Below are positions 10,314-23,280 of a stretch of DNA of 64,000 nucleotides, piece after piece (the first letter of the stretch is position 1; each line of letters begins with the position of its first letter). Source of the DNA: Siphonodentalium dalli (Eukaryota > Mollusca > Scaphopoda > Gadilida > Siphonodentaliidae); the NCBI GenBank assembly GCA_032622095.1, contig CP136068.1:52446443-52510442 (forward strand). Direction: 5' to 3'. The position numbers were made by a program, and so were the translations under genes. The notes below the pieces were generated by a model. That model did not search any database. It was not told where the DNA came from and worked only from the letters and a program-made list of their open reading frames with translations.

Positions 10314-10547
10314 CTTTACTAAATGGATTCTCCCATTCGTTATAAATGTATACATTGGAATAGTCTTATTATATATATGGAGGGTTGTTCAGAAAATATA
10401 AGCAGTCAGACAAAACAAGTCCAGAAGCATTCATATGAATTGGTGGCCAATATTGAGATAATAAGGCCTATGGTCATTTATTGAACTTATCTGAACATTT
10501 CCTAAGGGAATTACTCATCAACTACTATTTAGTAAAGAAAGAGTTAA
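10314..10547 (+). mobile_element. Family A MITE copy 6, full length
   Basis: TTAACCCATTCTTTACTAAA at the left and TTTAGTAAAGAAAGAGTTAA at the right form the terminal inverted repeats with TTAA at both ends. The inside has all the family blocks and no insertion, so this 234-bp copy gives the best picture of the intact element. Confidence 0.8.
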
Positions 10548-11049
10548 TGTAATAGGAAGGTTATCACACTCAGACAGATACCTAAAAATGAAAATTAACT
10601 TTTTGTAAATAAAAGGTTATCTATTATGTTACCATCTATTTTCGCTAATATGAGACATTTTTATGTTCAAAACTATGCTCGACTGTAGTATAGAGTTTGT
10701 TTTTTCCTGATACAAAGCTACATTCACAACCGATGTCAGAATATTCAAAGGTACTCGGAGCTGCACAAAAATAGAACTTGGGACAATTAAATTTGATAAA
10801 TGTGTGGGTAAATACATCTAATATTTGATAAATGTGTGCGTAGCTACATCTATTATTTGACCGACCTCGAAGTATTTACTATAAAATGTTATATTATCTT
10901 TTTCTGAACTGAGTGTATATTTGTGAAATTAGCAATCTGCAGGTAAAAAAAATATTTTAAATTTAATAATCCAATGAAATTTACTGAAATTAGATTTCTT
11001 CATTCAGATTATGAGCTAAAATCATTGAACAGTCAGAATGATGTCATTC
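10548..11049. other. Intergenic, no recognised feature
   Basis: AT-rich unique sequence; TTTGATAAATGTGTGxGTA is duplicated at about 10793 and 10826. No coding evidence. Confidence 0.4.
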
Positions 11050-11125
11050 AAACAAGGGAGACAATCTCTTATCTCTTCATAGCTCCAAACAAGGGAGACA
11101 ATCTCTTATCTCTTCATAGCTCCAG
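11050..11125 (+). repeat. 37-bp direct duplication
   Basis: Two adjacent identical copies of a 37-bp unit starting AAACAAGGGAGACAATCTC and ending TCATAGCTCC. Confidence 0.85.
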
Positions 11126-11244
11126 TAAATGAAACCAGCAGTATGAAACATAAAATTTTTGACACCTTGAGTAACAAACCCATCTCAAAATATGGAAATT
11201 ATATTTTGTAAACAAAAGTTTTCAGCAAATTGTTAACATAATCC

Positions 11245-11580
11245 GTTGAAAGTCATCACCGTGGACACCAGTATGTTTTCATACTACCTGAAAGTCATCA
11301 CCGTGGACACCAGTATGTTTTCATACTACCTGAAAGTCATCACCGTGGACACCAGTATGTTTTCATACTACCTGAAAGTCATCACCGTTGGTATCAGTAC
11401 GTTTTCATATTAACTAAATCATCATGGTTGGGCACCAGCATATTATTATATTTCCTGAAAGTCATCAATTTGGTACCAGCATGTTTTCATATTAACTTAA
11501 AGTCATCATCGTGGGCACCAGTATCTTTCCATATTACCTGAAAGTAATCATGTTTGTAACAGTATGTTTTCATATTACCT
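11245..11580 (+). repeat. 42-bp minisatellite
   Basis: Unit TGAAAGTCATCACCGTGGAC plus ACCAGTATGTTTTCATACTACC. The first three copies are almost identical; four further copies to about 11578 are progressively diverged, with GGTATCAGTACG and GGCACCAGCATA variants. Confidence 0.85.
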
Positions 11581-13360
11581 TTCTATATATTATACAATGC
11601 TTGAAATGAGTCCTGTGCATTTTGAATGTTTGAGTTCTGAAAATCAAAATATTGAACTGAAGACGATGTGATCTGAGTTTCTGTATGCATCCCCATGTCA
11701 TTGTGTTTCCGTGTAGAAAGATCTGAAAGTTTAAAGCTCTGTGGCAGAGCTTCAAATTAAACCAAACAATTCTTGAAATTACAGGGCATGGTAACCTACA
11801 TCATAATTTTCTTGAAAATGGCCGCAAGATATCTCACATCGATGTTAGAATTTATCGATTTCTTGGCATAGATAAATAATTTAACCAAAAAAGATAGCGA
11901 ATGAGCTGTGTATAATTTTTGCGAGCTCACTATGAATCCTGTCCCCGTATAAATATGACTTGAGAAGATATAAGTGTTCATGTGATTTTAGTCACCATTT
12001 TTCGAGGCATGAAATACTGAATGCCACAATCCGATTATAAATAAATCTGTTTAATATCTTGGTTTTTGTATCCGAGATGAGTTGTTGGGATAACTCATTA
12101 GTCTAATAGCCTGCTGTTATCTTGGGGAAAATAATAGAAAAATGAATGTTGAAATTGCGAGGCGTCATATATTGCTCCCATTTTCAGGCAAGTTATGATG
12201 CATATTCCCAGCTCTGTATTATGACAGTCGTGTCTGGTTCCATGTTCAAATAAGTCTATAAATACTTTTTCTACAGACTTGATAAGCATCAGAATGACTT
12301 GAGAGATTATCACTTCATATAATCGAAGGGTCCACATGATGTGAGCCTTTAATAAAAAAAACACTGCCAATATGCTGTTTATTATCCATTTTGCATGAGC
12401 GGAAGTAATTATTTATATGTGTTTTAGTTGTACTGTTATTCGAGACAAGAGTGTTATTGTACTGTGAGTACAGTGGCCAACACACCCCCGGTCACCAGAA
12501 AACATTTTTATGCTGAGACAACGATTAGCTGTTTGAAAACAATATTAGGATGTTTGTCATTAGTCTGTTCAAAGTCTGGACCCGTTTCCAGGACAAATTT
12601 GGCGAGAAGAGAACATACTATTAATTCTACTCAGCATCCCAATTTATTTTCTCAATCTCCGCCTCGAACTACAGTACAACCAAAATGCGTAGAAATAATT
12701 CCACTTCCATTCATCTACAGTGTTATCGTTATGGTCACAATAAACTTTATGTCTTCTCACAGACACAATTGGAAGGAATAGACGGATGCGCAGGAGACTT
12801 GATGAGTGCTAACAAGTGCTGAGAATTAATATTACCTCTTACTGTTGTTGCTAAGCAACTGGGGCAAAGTTATTATTATAAAACAAGTTGTTGAATTGTA
12901 AAATGTTGTAATATATTTATTTGAATTGTTGATAGTCCCATAAGATATATATCATGTAAATATGGTAAATATGTCCATCTTGTTAGAACACACGTCATGT
13001 AAATGCACAGCGGTTAATGTATATATATATATGTATATACTCACGCGGACCATTGTATGTATAATGTATATACACCACACAGTGCTCTCACTGTCATCTT
13101 CTCACGTTGATATCATGTACTCTCATCCAAAGCGTTTGTTTTAAAGAACTTTTCTGTGATATTATTCGTTGTTAGAGATTAAACTGATTGACCGGGTAGA
13201 CATTGATTGAATATGAAACCACCTCTGATCACTTTGTAATATATTAAAAGACATGGAAGATGGGATTCATTTTGAAATTCGCCTTAATCACCTAAATATC
13301 ATGTATTCAGGGTTCAGAATTCCAATCACAAATACAACATACAAAATCTCATTTAAAAGG
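11581..13360. other. Intergenic, no supported gene
   Basis: AT-rich sequence with a (TA)n stretch near 13020-13040. The 117-residue frame at 12428-12781 starts in a plausible context but has no recognisable domain and no splice or codon support. Two AATAAA-type signals (about 12050 and 12350) cannot be tied to a gene. Confidence 0.4.
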
Positions 13361-13440
13361 GTCTCCCTGTGGGTATAAGAGAATACATTGGCACATGGTT
13401 TTCAAAAAAATTCAGGAAGCTCCAGTCATGGAAGGGTTAA
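13361..13440 (+). mobile_element. Family B MITE, right-end fragment
   Basis: TATAAGAGAATACATTGGCA, then TTCAGGAAGCTCCAGTCATG and GAAGGGTTAA are the right end of family B. Nine bases later another family B copy starts in TTAACCC, so the two are nearly adjacent. Confidence 0.65.
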
Positions 13441-13448
13441 CCGATGGG

Positions 13449-13666
13449 TTAACCCTTTCATGACTGGAACTGCGCTGGTGCAACATTACAGATCCTCTGC
13501 CAGTGCATTTTCTTATATATGCTACAAAATCAGGGTAAATATTGTTTAGGACAATGCATTCTCTTATATATGCAAGGCTGCCTATGGGAGACTCGTATAT
13601 ATAAGAGAATGCATTGGCACAGGGATTTCGCAAAATTTCAAGAATCTCCAGTCATGGAAGGGTTAA
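13449..13666 (+). mobile_element. TTAA-flanked MITE, family B copy 2
   Basis: Starts TTAACCCTTTCATGACTGGA and ends TCCAGTCATGGAAGGGTTAA: terminal inverted repeats of about 20 bp with TTAA outside. Inside are the family hallmark motifs GCATTCTCTTATATATGC and GTATATATAAGAGAATGCAT, which pair with each other. Related copies occur at 16029, 45928, 49791, 50639, 53958, 56218 and 56846. PiggyBac-like non-autonomous origin is inferred from TTAA and CCCTTT ends. Confidence 0.75.
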
Positions 13667-13979
13667 TACCAGGTTGGCAATTTGTTATCAGAAAGAATTG
13701 GGTTTTTATTTTCATTCTTTTTTGTTTGTCGGTATGTGTGAGAGAAATGTCTTCTGTCAGAGTGAGCAGAGGTGGTCGTTAACGTCATGTGGATATAGTT
13801 AAGTGTTGTTTATGCTCTTAAGTCTTACGATACTAGTATGCATTTCTCGATTTCTGAATACTGTTGTTTTGATTGTTTAAGATATAAACCACCACCCCAT
13901 CCCCCTGTAATCTGGAATCCCGATATTATTAGGGCATGAAATCCACAATCAAGTTTAAGGATAACAAGGAGTAATTAAG

Positions 13980-14082
13980 AAGTATATGGACCTATTTGAA
14001 GTATATATGGACATATTTAAAGGAGTATATGGACCTATTTAAGGAGTATATGGACCTATTTAAGGAGTATATGGACCTTGAC
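13980..14082 (+). repeat. 21-bp minisatellite
   Basis: About five copies of AGTATATGGACCTATTTAAGG, with slight length changes (GAAGTATATATGGACATATTT). Confidence 0.8.
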
Positions 14083-14239
14083 TGTATATGGATCTCTTTA
14101 AGGATAATAAAGCAGTAAATTTAAACCAATATAGGTATATACAGTATAATCCTCAGCATCCGGGAATGAATTACGTTACTTTAATTGGCTTATAAAGTCA
14201 TCTATGTGTTTACATATTCGGAATGTATGAAATTTGTAG

Positions 14240-14420
14240 AAAATAAAAAATAAAAATTACTTAAATTGTAAAATTACGCTGGAAAGGGATCCCGTTATCT
14301 GGTGTCAGAATCAGGTGTACGGCTTTAAAACACCCAATGACTTAAATTGTAAAATTCTGCACGAACGGGATTCCTTTATCTGGTGTATGAGTTAAAAACT
14401 GGTGGACGGCTTTAATATAG
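14240..14420 (+). repeat. Imperfect direct duplication of about 90 bp
   Basis: ACTTAAATTGTAAAATTACG at about 14258 and ACTTAAATTGTAAAATTCTG at about 14339 each precede a related GGGATYCCxTTATCTGGTGT and GGxxGTACGGCTTTAA-type sequence. Confidence 0.65.
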
Positions 14421-14599
14421 CTGGAATACAGAGTACAAAAAGAAGGGGAGAGGGTGGTGGACTCTGATATAATGTCTCTGAATATTGTGAATCACACAAG
14501 TGATCAGCTGATGGGAATACTGCCAAAAATGAATTTGTTAAAAGCTTGGCTGCGTTAGCTTGATGATATATGAAATAATACTCTTAACTCCATTTTTGA

Positions 14600-14701
14600 C
14601 TTGTTAAATTTATTAATCATGAGCTTTCTACCCTTCCAGGGATATATCTTAAGTGGAATCCTTAGCCGGGTCGGAAGCCTGTGATTAATAAATTTAACAA
14701 G
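14600..14701. mobile_element. Small element with 20-bp terminal inverted repeats
   Basis: CTTGTTAAATTTATTAATCA (14600-14619) and its exact complement at 14682-14701 enclose about 62 bp. No target duplication is evident. A MITE-like foldback. Confidence 0.6.
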
Positions 14702-15735
14702 ACTAAATAAGTGTTATTGGAGACTTGTACGGCATATCATTTATTCAACTCTTATGTGTTCTTGATAATATTTTCATTTCATTTAGAAAAAATGTTATGT
14801 GGAGAATGTATTTGTTCTCTTTTGCAGATCAGTGGACCAATCATGTGGTGGATACAAAAAGTCTTGAATGCAATTTTCAAATGCACCTTGTGTTACACTG
14901 TTCCTGTGTCTTGGTCTGTTCCATAATCCATAATTTATAATCAGAATGTTCATAAGACGCATTCACTTCATGTTGTATTTGACTACAATACTGAAACTAA
15001 AAAAAAAAGGAAGGACCAATTCTTTGATAAGATCATAATAGACCTGCGACGAGGTTGAACAAAGGCTTGACTCCTTTACTGTCACATGCTGCCATTAATG
15101 TGTAAAGTGTATATGTTCTGCTGCTGTCCTGGTCATCCATGGCCATTTATCATTTGTTTGTAAGAATGATGAGCACTCAGTGAAATTCTCCTATCGATCT
15201 CTGCACAATGACAACCATCCTAAGAGACGCCACAAGAGTGGTCCAGACAAGCCGATTAAAAAATTTATTTATGCCTCGCCGTCCACTTGAAAATAACATC
15301 GAACATCTTTCTAACAAATCAAAGCAGCCACTGTTTCTTACTGGAGGTAGTATATTTGAGAAGTTGATATTTGATGACATCAACTTCGCACTTCATACTT
15401 CAACAGACTGAATTTGGGGTGGGAATATCCAGCCAAAATTGGCTGAACTATAATCTGTCAGCAAGCTCATCATAACAGCCACACGACTTGTTTCACAAGA
15501 TTAGTGATCGCATACAATACAAACTGTACGATTCGTGTCTCACTGTTACACAGACTCCGTGTGGAATAGAACATAGGTGTTTCAATATTGGATGATATTT
15601 TCCACATTAAAATTATAGTGTTCTAGTCTGTTGATGCGAAGTACAACTTGAGTCAAATTTCAACGTCACATTAGTTCCATGCTGATCACAATCGGCTTAC
15701 TTTGAAGCAGACACCTAGGCCTTCCGAGATTTTGA
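14702..15735. other. Intergenic; low-repeat block with short open frames
   Basis: Non-repetitive compared with its neighbours. Two overlapping + strand frames are open around 15099-15411. One (15208-15411) has an ATG and 67 residues; the other contains a basic stretch KRRHKSGPDKPIKK. TTTTGCAG at 14821-14828 resembles an acceptor. No family is recognised; possible decayed exon or non-coding transcript. Confidence 0.3.
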
Positions 15736-15808
15736 TCACGAATGTTCATTGATCACAAATGTTCATTGATCACAAATGTTCATTGATCACAAATGTTCAT
15801 TGATCATC
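15733..15808 (+). repeat. 18-bp minisatellite, about four copies
   Basis: GATCACAAATGTTCATT repeated about four times; the first copy has GATCACGAATG. Confidence 0.85.
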
Positions 15809-16028
15809 ATGTTTACCCATGGGAGTGTTCTAGTAAAATAAATATATATTTATCACTTGTTTATTTCTGTGTCTTCATATTTTCCTCTCCTGCTCTAGAC
15901 CATGCCAGCTTTATGTATCAGCGGTGCTAGATGCTGGCGTACTATGTGGTTCCAACCCATACCTCTTCTACCACATAGTTCATACACAGACCCGGGGATG
16001 GGAAGTCATATTGTTTGTATATTAGCCG

Positions 16029-16293
16029 TTAACCCTTTCATAACTGGAGCTGTGCTGGTGCAGCATTAAAGATCATGTGCCAGTGAATTCTCTTATATAT
16101 GCGAGTCCCCCCCCCCCCCCCCCCCCCCATAAGGAGCCTCGCATATATAAGAGAATGTCCTGGCTGTCGAGGTAAATTTTGTTAGGCCAATGCATTGTCT
16201 AATATATGCGAGGCTCCCTGAGGGAGACTTGCATATATGAGAGAATAAATAGGCACATGTTTTTCAGGAAGCTCCAGTCATGGAAGAGTTTAA
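16029..16293 (+). mobile_element. Family B MITE copy 3 with a 22-base C run
   Basis: Starts TTAACCCTTTCATAACTGGA and ends GCTCCAGTCATGGAAGAGTT followed by TAA. Contains two palindromic GCGAGxCTCC...GCATATATAAGAGAATG modules. The loop of the first hairpin has become a run of 22 C (16107-16128). Confidence 0.75.
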
Positions 16294-17003
16294 AAGTGAA
16301 TGTTCACAATGGATAAACGTCATTCACGGTCATTGCTATAAATGAATTACATATAGTGACTATTGTTGGCAAAATCATCGCCCTATCACCCAATAATTTG
16401 TACCAAATAAAGTACATGTCGTAAATATTTACATTTGTGCGTAGATCAAACATTGTGTTCTCTGAAATGGCACATGTACCATCAATGTGGTTGGAATTTT
16501 TGACAATCTTAGTTTATTGCTACATTCTTCCATTGGAGATAGCATTTGAGAACTAACTTATTGGTATTATTCACTGAAATAAGTGTACAATATGTCTTTA
16601 AATATTGTCCAGAATGCTGATACAAGTCAGACCTGTTGACCTCGTAAAATAATTGAGTATTACTATTGTAAATGGCAGCTTTTCCCAACCGCAATGGTTC
16701 TAACGCAATGTATACCGGTAATAACTCTTGATAACTATGTGTTAGCCTTGATGGGTGTAACTAGTTTTGTTATCCTTTACCACAATCTCCTCCCTTCTGA
16801 TTGGCTGAGGGTGTGTCACATGTGGGGGCCCCAATCACTTGTTGCCCTCGAAGTAACATTTAGAAGGTTATTGACCGCTCAGCGATGTTGTTTGCTCATT
16901 TGCATAATTATTGTTTTTAATTTGCAATTAAAATGCGTTGTGCATAAATGGTGTTATGACTGAGATAAATCTGTTGTATGACTTACAAGGTTCCTATTCG
17001 ACC
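16294..17003. other. Intergenic, no recognised feature
   Basis: Unique AT-rich sequence. The short open frames here have no recognisable product. Confidence 0.4.
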
Positions 17004-17180
17004 TTTTTAGCTCACCTGAGACGAAGTCTCCGGTGGAGCTACCTAACCAAATTTAGTAAACCGCTTTTCAATTGGTCCGTTTTTCCCGCGTTTTGTTGTT
17101 ACGTCACAACCTCGTTATCGGACTTCGATCTCTTTCTCAAACCTCCATCGTAGCGAACGGGTTGCAAATATATTTGGCTG
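17004..17180 (+). mobile_element. Interspersed element with TAGCTCACCTG hairpin end
   Basis: TTTTTAGCTCACCTGAGACG followed by AAGTCTCCGGTGGAGCTA forms a hairpin that I recognise as a common end of interspersed repeats in bivalves and gastropods. The following TTTTTCCCGCGTTTTG and TACGTCACAACC are GC-richer than the surroundings. The other end is not located, so the extent is approximate. Confidence 0.4.
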
Positions 17181-17743
17181 GTTTAGCCATCAATTTTATT
17201 CATTAATGTCTTAAGTAATAATGGAAGGCCAATACAGATAGTTGGGAGTGTCTTTTGTCTCACCGGCAAGGTAAATACAACTCTTATACATCGTATGTTA
17301 TTACAGATATTACAAGTGTTTTCATGAGATAATATTTCACTTTCAGGATATTTACTCCTTTTGGTCAAAGGTCAAACCTAAACCTTGAGGGTTTGAATTA
17401 TTCATATCAATTCCGATGGCGGCATATATTTATAGTCAAATACTTTTATTAAAGTCATTATATTTACACTTTTAATTATCATTTGAACATTTTTATGGGG
17501 AGGGGGAAGTTTTGATATTACAAGTGCATGAAGCACAGTAATCACTGTCAGTTATAAAGTAATCACAAGTCAGTAATAAATGAAATAAATAACAAAGTAT
17601 CTAGCAAATGTTCAGTTCATTTACTATTGTTGTATTTTGGTTATTGCAGAGAAATTCCGAAGATCTGTAGAAGTTAGACACATGTATACCTGTAGCACGA
17701 CATTTGTACAGTGCTGTATACCTATATCATCCAATATCTATTA
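17181..17743. other. Intergenic, no recognised feature
   Basis: AT-rich, with the direct repeat ATCACTGTCAGT / ATCACAAGTCAGT near 17541-17575. No coding evidence. Confidence 0.35.
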
Positions 17744-18510
17744 TATATTTTGGAAGGTCTGTGTGTGTGTGTGTGTGATCGCGATGGACTCGAAAACGAC
17801 CGAGCCGATTTCGATGAAACTTGGTATGTGGGGGTATTTTCGGCCGGGGGGTGGCATGGGCCTATCAATTTTCAGATCCGAGGTCAACTTTTCCCGTGCC
17901 GCGGTCAAATCTGTTTTTACGCTGTGTTACGGGACTTTCATTTGAGTTCGGTGCTTACAAATCGATTTGAAACAGCGCGAATAATAAAATGCCAGTCATA
18001 ATAATGACACTGTGAGAATCTTTCGTGTTTCCTCTTTCCAACGATATATAATGCGTATGTATCCGTTTTAGTTATCTGCCTCGATTATCAAGAAGAAGTG
18101 GTACTATCTTCCATCAGGATAAAAACAATGCGTAACTTCTATGACGTCGTTAGAGTTCATAACGTTAGATCACGTTAACGCTTAACCGGCCGATGCATTT
18201 GACTGTTTCAGACGTCTTGGCGATATCTCGGGCACCGGTGGTAATTTATCTTTACGTTGAAACTTGATAATTAATGAGCGTGTGTATATGAGGCGCGTTT
18301 ATATACTTGAGTGGAAATCAAATCGGGTTAAAAGGTCAAATCGGGTAAAACCGGATGGATTTCGACGGGTACTTTTGTCGGGTACTTTTGTTCGGGCAGT
18401 GTTTTGGACGGGTCAAATCGTGACCCCACTTGACCTTGGCCTTCAAAATAGACAATTCAAGGTCAAACCCCGGACGAAGTCGGGTCACCTTCTAGTATAT
18501 ATATAAAGAC
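17744..18510 (+). mobile_element. CpG-richer interspersed element with (GT)n
   Basis: Starts near GGAAGGTCTGTGTGTGTGTG and runs to about GTCGGGTCACCTTCTAGTAT. It contains CTCGAAAACGACCGAGCCGA and TTCGATGAAACTTGGTATG, phrases of the sort found in dispersed molluscan repeats. CpG content is clearly higher than in the flanks. There is no intact protein; GAAGGT...ACCTTC may be very short inverted ends. Confidence 0.45.
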
Positions 18511-20980
18511 ATCTTAAGGTGAGACCTTTCCATTATTCACCTCCAACCCTCATGGCGAAGAAGTTCGATATATACACATGTTTCTCGGACTTGACTGCTG
18601 TGTATACACATGCAAACCGAAAATATATATGCATATAACGATTTCCCTGAGAAAGGAATCCCTGCGACATACTCATTATACCCTGATTTGCAAAGAAAAC
18701 TGGGGGGGGGGGGGTATATTGGATTGAATTTGTCTGTCAGTATGTCCTCCCATCCATCCCTCTGTTGGGATGTCTCCATCCGTCCATCAATTTTGTTCTT
18801 CTCCACATACATATTAAAGACCGAATGGGTTTATATATTTTGACTCACATTCAGATTTTTTCAAATGAGTTCATCAGGTCATATAGGTGAGAAGCCAGGG
18901 CCATAACTCTTTCCCTCCATAGTAATTCTTCAAAAACCAAGGGGCCAGCATCCTCATCATATTATGCCTGTATAACATTATATAGATAACACTTTTGTAT
19001 TGTATAAACTACATATATTTTTGAAAACCATAACCCCTGTTATGAAACACTTAATCTTCCATGTACCTAACAATATAAGCATTCCTATTACACAGGTCAG
19101 ATATGATCTTATCTGTCCATGTTTTATAAACAAATAACAACTGGGGAGATGGGGGTGGGTAGTAATTAAAGTACAATTTAAATATGAGATGGAATCCCAT
19201 ACATGTATGTTGTTCTAAGCAGTCTGGCTTGTCAACAAATTATAATTTGTCTTTAGAAGTGAATGAATTTTGAATATCTGGCATGCCAAAAGTGGCAGAG
19301 ATAGGGATTTTTCACTTTTGTTTCCAATGTGTTAACTTACAGTAAACTCCTAATCATATCCTCCGAAATCACTAAACCATTGGATCTCACAGTGAGAGGT
19401 CTTTGGGTGAATAGGGACAGAGTTATGAGATTTAAAACTACTCCTCCCCCACCCCAAATACTTTAACCACTTCTTTAAGACAAATTATTTGAGCTTTTGA
19501 TTTCAAGTTTGGTACTGATGTATGGATTCCTGTGATCATATCTTTGAAAAATTATCAGTTATAGCTAATCGCTATCGCCAAGGTATGGGTTAAACATCTG
19601 CCGATCGTGATCAGCCTCTCGTTATATCAATAATGAATACTGTTGAACAAATAATTAAACATTACGCAGTTCATATATATATATACTGCAGACAATTTCA
19701 CACACGATGTACATACGTTTTTGTACTGAGCTCTAAAGTTCAAATAGCCACTCTTTATTGTATTGACAATTTCCTCTCGACAATACGTTCCCCCGACTCC
19801 ACAAGCACAACAGTTGTCAATTTCCTTTGCATGGCCAATACTTGTTAGTTTCACATGCATGCTAATGTTCTTGAAATTAACACGTGAAGACTCATTTAAA
19901 ACAAAACCGAACATTTCGCCCCATGGCTGTTCTCTACTTCGAAATTGCTTTACTCCTCTTTCCGTGAACCGATTAACACCATGCGGCCAGCAAAATGACC
20001 GGAACATTACAACCCCAATGATGGATTTGTTAATTGACCCACAATGTGATTATGAACATTTTATATTCTAAAAAGTGAAGATTCCAACAACATAAAATGA
20101 ACTCTTCAAACTGGATTAAAGAATATACATTCACACCTAGACATGTCATTAAGCAGGTGTGTACTCATTTGCCAGATAACAAAACAGTTATCACCCTTGT
20201 TTTCGTTAGACACAGGGATTTGTCGCTGCTCTCGACTTGGAATGTCACCCACGGGCCTGGCGGCCCTCGGGTGTTATTCCAGGTCTTGAGCGGGTGACAA
20301 ATCAAAGTCTCACTCAATTGCAGGCAACAACTGTATATTGTCAACAATTCCAGCAATAATTATGATAATTTGATTTACACTGGTCTTAAAGAGAGGTTGC
20401 TGGCAAAGTGAAACAATGGGCAGAACGGAACCTGACTTTTAAAGCAAATAAAATGAAAAATATGAACGATACCATTCAACATTTCATTAATAGTCCTTGT
20501 GATGGTGAACAATACTGAACATCCATACCCAATTATTGAGATCCTACCATGTTACCCATGCCTGATCTGCACAGATGGACAGAAATCCATGAAAAAAAGA
20601 GTGAACTCCAAAAAATAAAAAACGAAAATCATTCAAAGTCCTCTTGATTGCTGACCTCCATTCTAAATATTATTCAGAAGAACCGATAAGCCAAGGGTGA
20701 GATATCACAATGACAGACAGAAAACCATTATTTCAAGATAAACAAAGAAGGATAACTCTAGTAGAATGGAACACAAGAACATGATCATTGGGCCTTCTTT
20801 TGAAATAGCCAAGATATTTGCTCGGATGCATGTAATTGAGTATACTGCCCCCCTCCCCCAATCAGAGTGGGGTAATAATTATTGCCCGTGCATTATAGAT
20901 ATAGAAAAATTGTTGAAAGAGAAGGGGTACAGATTTAGATGAATAATCATGAAAATATGGATTTTTTTTTTTATTTCCTA
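18511..20980. other. Intergenic, left flank of the giant array
   Basis: AT-rich, with a G run near 18702-18714 and a hairpin-forming GC-rich stretch at 20248-20275 (CACCCACGGGCC...GGCCCTCGGGTG). Overlapping frames on both strands at 19627-20071 show no recognised domain. It ends in a T-rich tract directly before the first 24-bp unit. Confidence 0.4.
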
Positions 20981-23280
20981 TCAAACCCATGTCGATATGG
21001 AAGACTAAACCCATGTCGATATGGAAGACTGAACCCATGATGACGATATGGATGACTAAACCCATGTCAATATGGATGACTAAACCCATGACGATATGGA
21101 AGACTAAACCCATGTCAATATTGAAGACTAAACCCATGTCAATATGGATGACTAAACCCATGTCAATATGGATGACTAAACCCATGTCAATATGGATGAC
21201 TAAACCCATGTCAATATGGAAGACTAAACCCATGTCAATATGGATGACTGAACCCATGTCAATATGGATGACTAAACCCATGACGATTTGGAAGACTAAA
21301 CCCATGACGATATGGAAGACTAAAACCCATGTCAATATGGAAGACTAAACCCATGTCAATATGGATGACTAAACCCATGTCAATATGAATGACTAAACCC
21401 ATGTCAATATTGAAGACTAAACCCATGTCAATATTGAAGACTGAACCCATGTCAATATGGAAGACTAAACCCATGACGATATGGAAGACTAAACCCATGT
21501 CAATATGGATGACTAAACCCATGTCAATATGGAAAACTAAACCCATGTCAATATGGAAGACTAAACCCATGACGATATGGAAGACTAAACCCATGTCAAT
21601 ATGGAAGACTAAACCCATGTCAATATGGAAGACTAAACCCATGTCAATATTGAAGACTAAACCCATGTCAATATTGAAGACTAAACCCATGTCAATATGG
21701 ATGACTAAACCCATGACGATATGGAAGACTAAACCCATGTCAATATTGAAGACTAAACCCATGTCAATATGGAAGACTAAACCCATGTCAATATGGAAGA
21801 CTAAACCCATGTCAATATGGATGACTAAACCCATGTCAATATGGATGACTAAACCCATGACGATATGGAAGACTAAACCCATGTCAATATGGATGACTAA
21901 ACCCATGTCAATATGGATGACTAAACCCATGTCAATATGGATGACTAAACCCATGTCAATATGGATGACTAAACCCATGACGATATGGAAGACTAAACCC
22001 ATGTCAATATGGATGACTAAACCCATGTCAATATGGAAGACTAAACCCATGTCAATATTGATGACTAAACCCATGACGATATTGATGACTAAACCCATGT
22101 CAATATTGAAGACTAAACCCATGTCAATATGGATGACTAAACCCATGTCAATATGGAAGACTAAACCCATGTCAATATTGAAGACTAAACCCATGTCAAT
22201 ATGGAAGACTAAACCCATGTCAATATGGATGACTAAACCCATGTCAATATGGATGACTAAACCCATGACGATATGGAAGACTAAACCCATGTCAATATGG
22301 ATGACTAAACCCATGTCAATATGGATGACTAAACCCATGACGATATGGAAGACTAAACCCATGTCAATATGGATGACTAAACCCATGTCAATATGGAAGA
22401 CTAAACCCATGTCAATATGGATGACTAAACCCATGTCAATATTGAAGACTAAACCCATGTCAATATGGAAGACTAAACCCATGTCAATATTGAAGACTAA
22501 AGCCATGTCAATATGGAAGACTAAACCCATGTCAATATTGAAGACTAAACCCATGTCAATATGGAAGACTAAACCCATGTCAATATTGAAGACTAAACCC
22601 ATGTCAATATGGAAGACTAAACCCATGTCAATATTGAAGACTAAACCCATGTCAATATGGAAGACTAAACCCATGTCAATATTGAAGACTAAACCCATGT
22701 CAATATGGATGACTAAACCCATGACGATATGGAAGACTAAACCCATGTCAATATGGATGACTAAACCCATGTCAATATGGATGACTAAACCCATGACGAT
22801 ATGGAAGACTAAACCCATGTCAATATGGATGACTAAACCCATGTCAATATGGAAGACTAAACCCATGTCAATATGGAAGACTAAACCCATGTCAATATGG
22901 TAGACTAAACCCATGTCAATATTGATGACTAAACCCATGTCAATATGGAAGACTAAACCCATGTCAATATGGATGACTAAACCCATGACGATATGGAAGA
23001 CTAAACCCATGTCAATATTGAAGACTAAACCCATGTCAATATTGATGACTAAACCCATGTCAATATGGAATACTAAACCCATGTCAATATTGATGACTAA
23101 ACCCATGTCAATATGGAAGACTAAACCCATGTCAATATGGATGACTAAACCCATGTCAATATGGAAGACTAAACCCATGTCAATATTGATGACTAAACCC
23201 ATGTCAATATGGAAGACTAAACCCATGTCAATATGGATGACTAAACCCATGTCAATATTGATGACTAAACCCATGTCAAT

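Noticed and set aside
12428..12781. 117-residue open frame
   Set aside because: No recognisable domain, no splice or expression support, and surrounded by non-coding repeats.
15836..15870. AATAAA with a downstream GT-rich region as the capicua poly(A) site
   Set aside because: It is 9 kb after the stop with many repeats between; nothing in the sequence links it to capicua.
19627..20071. Overlapping 126- and 102-residue frames on opposite strands
   Set aside because: Neither has a recognised motif; the hydrophobic stretch in the plus frame alone is not enough.
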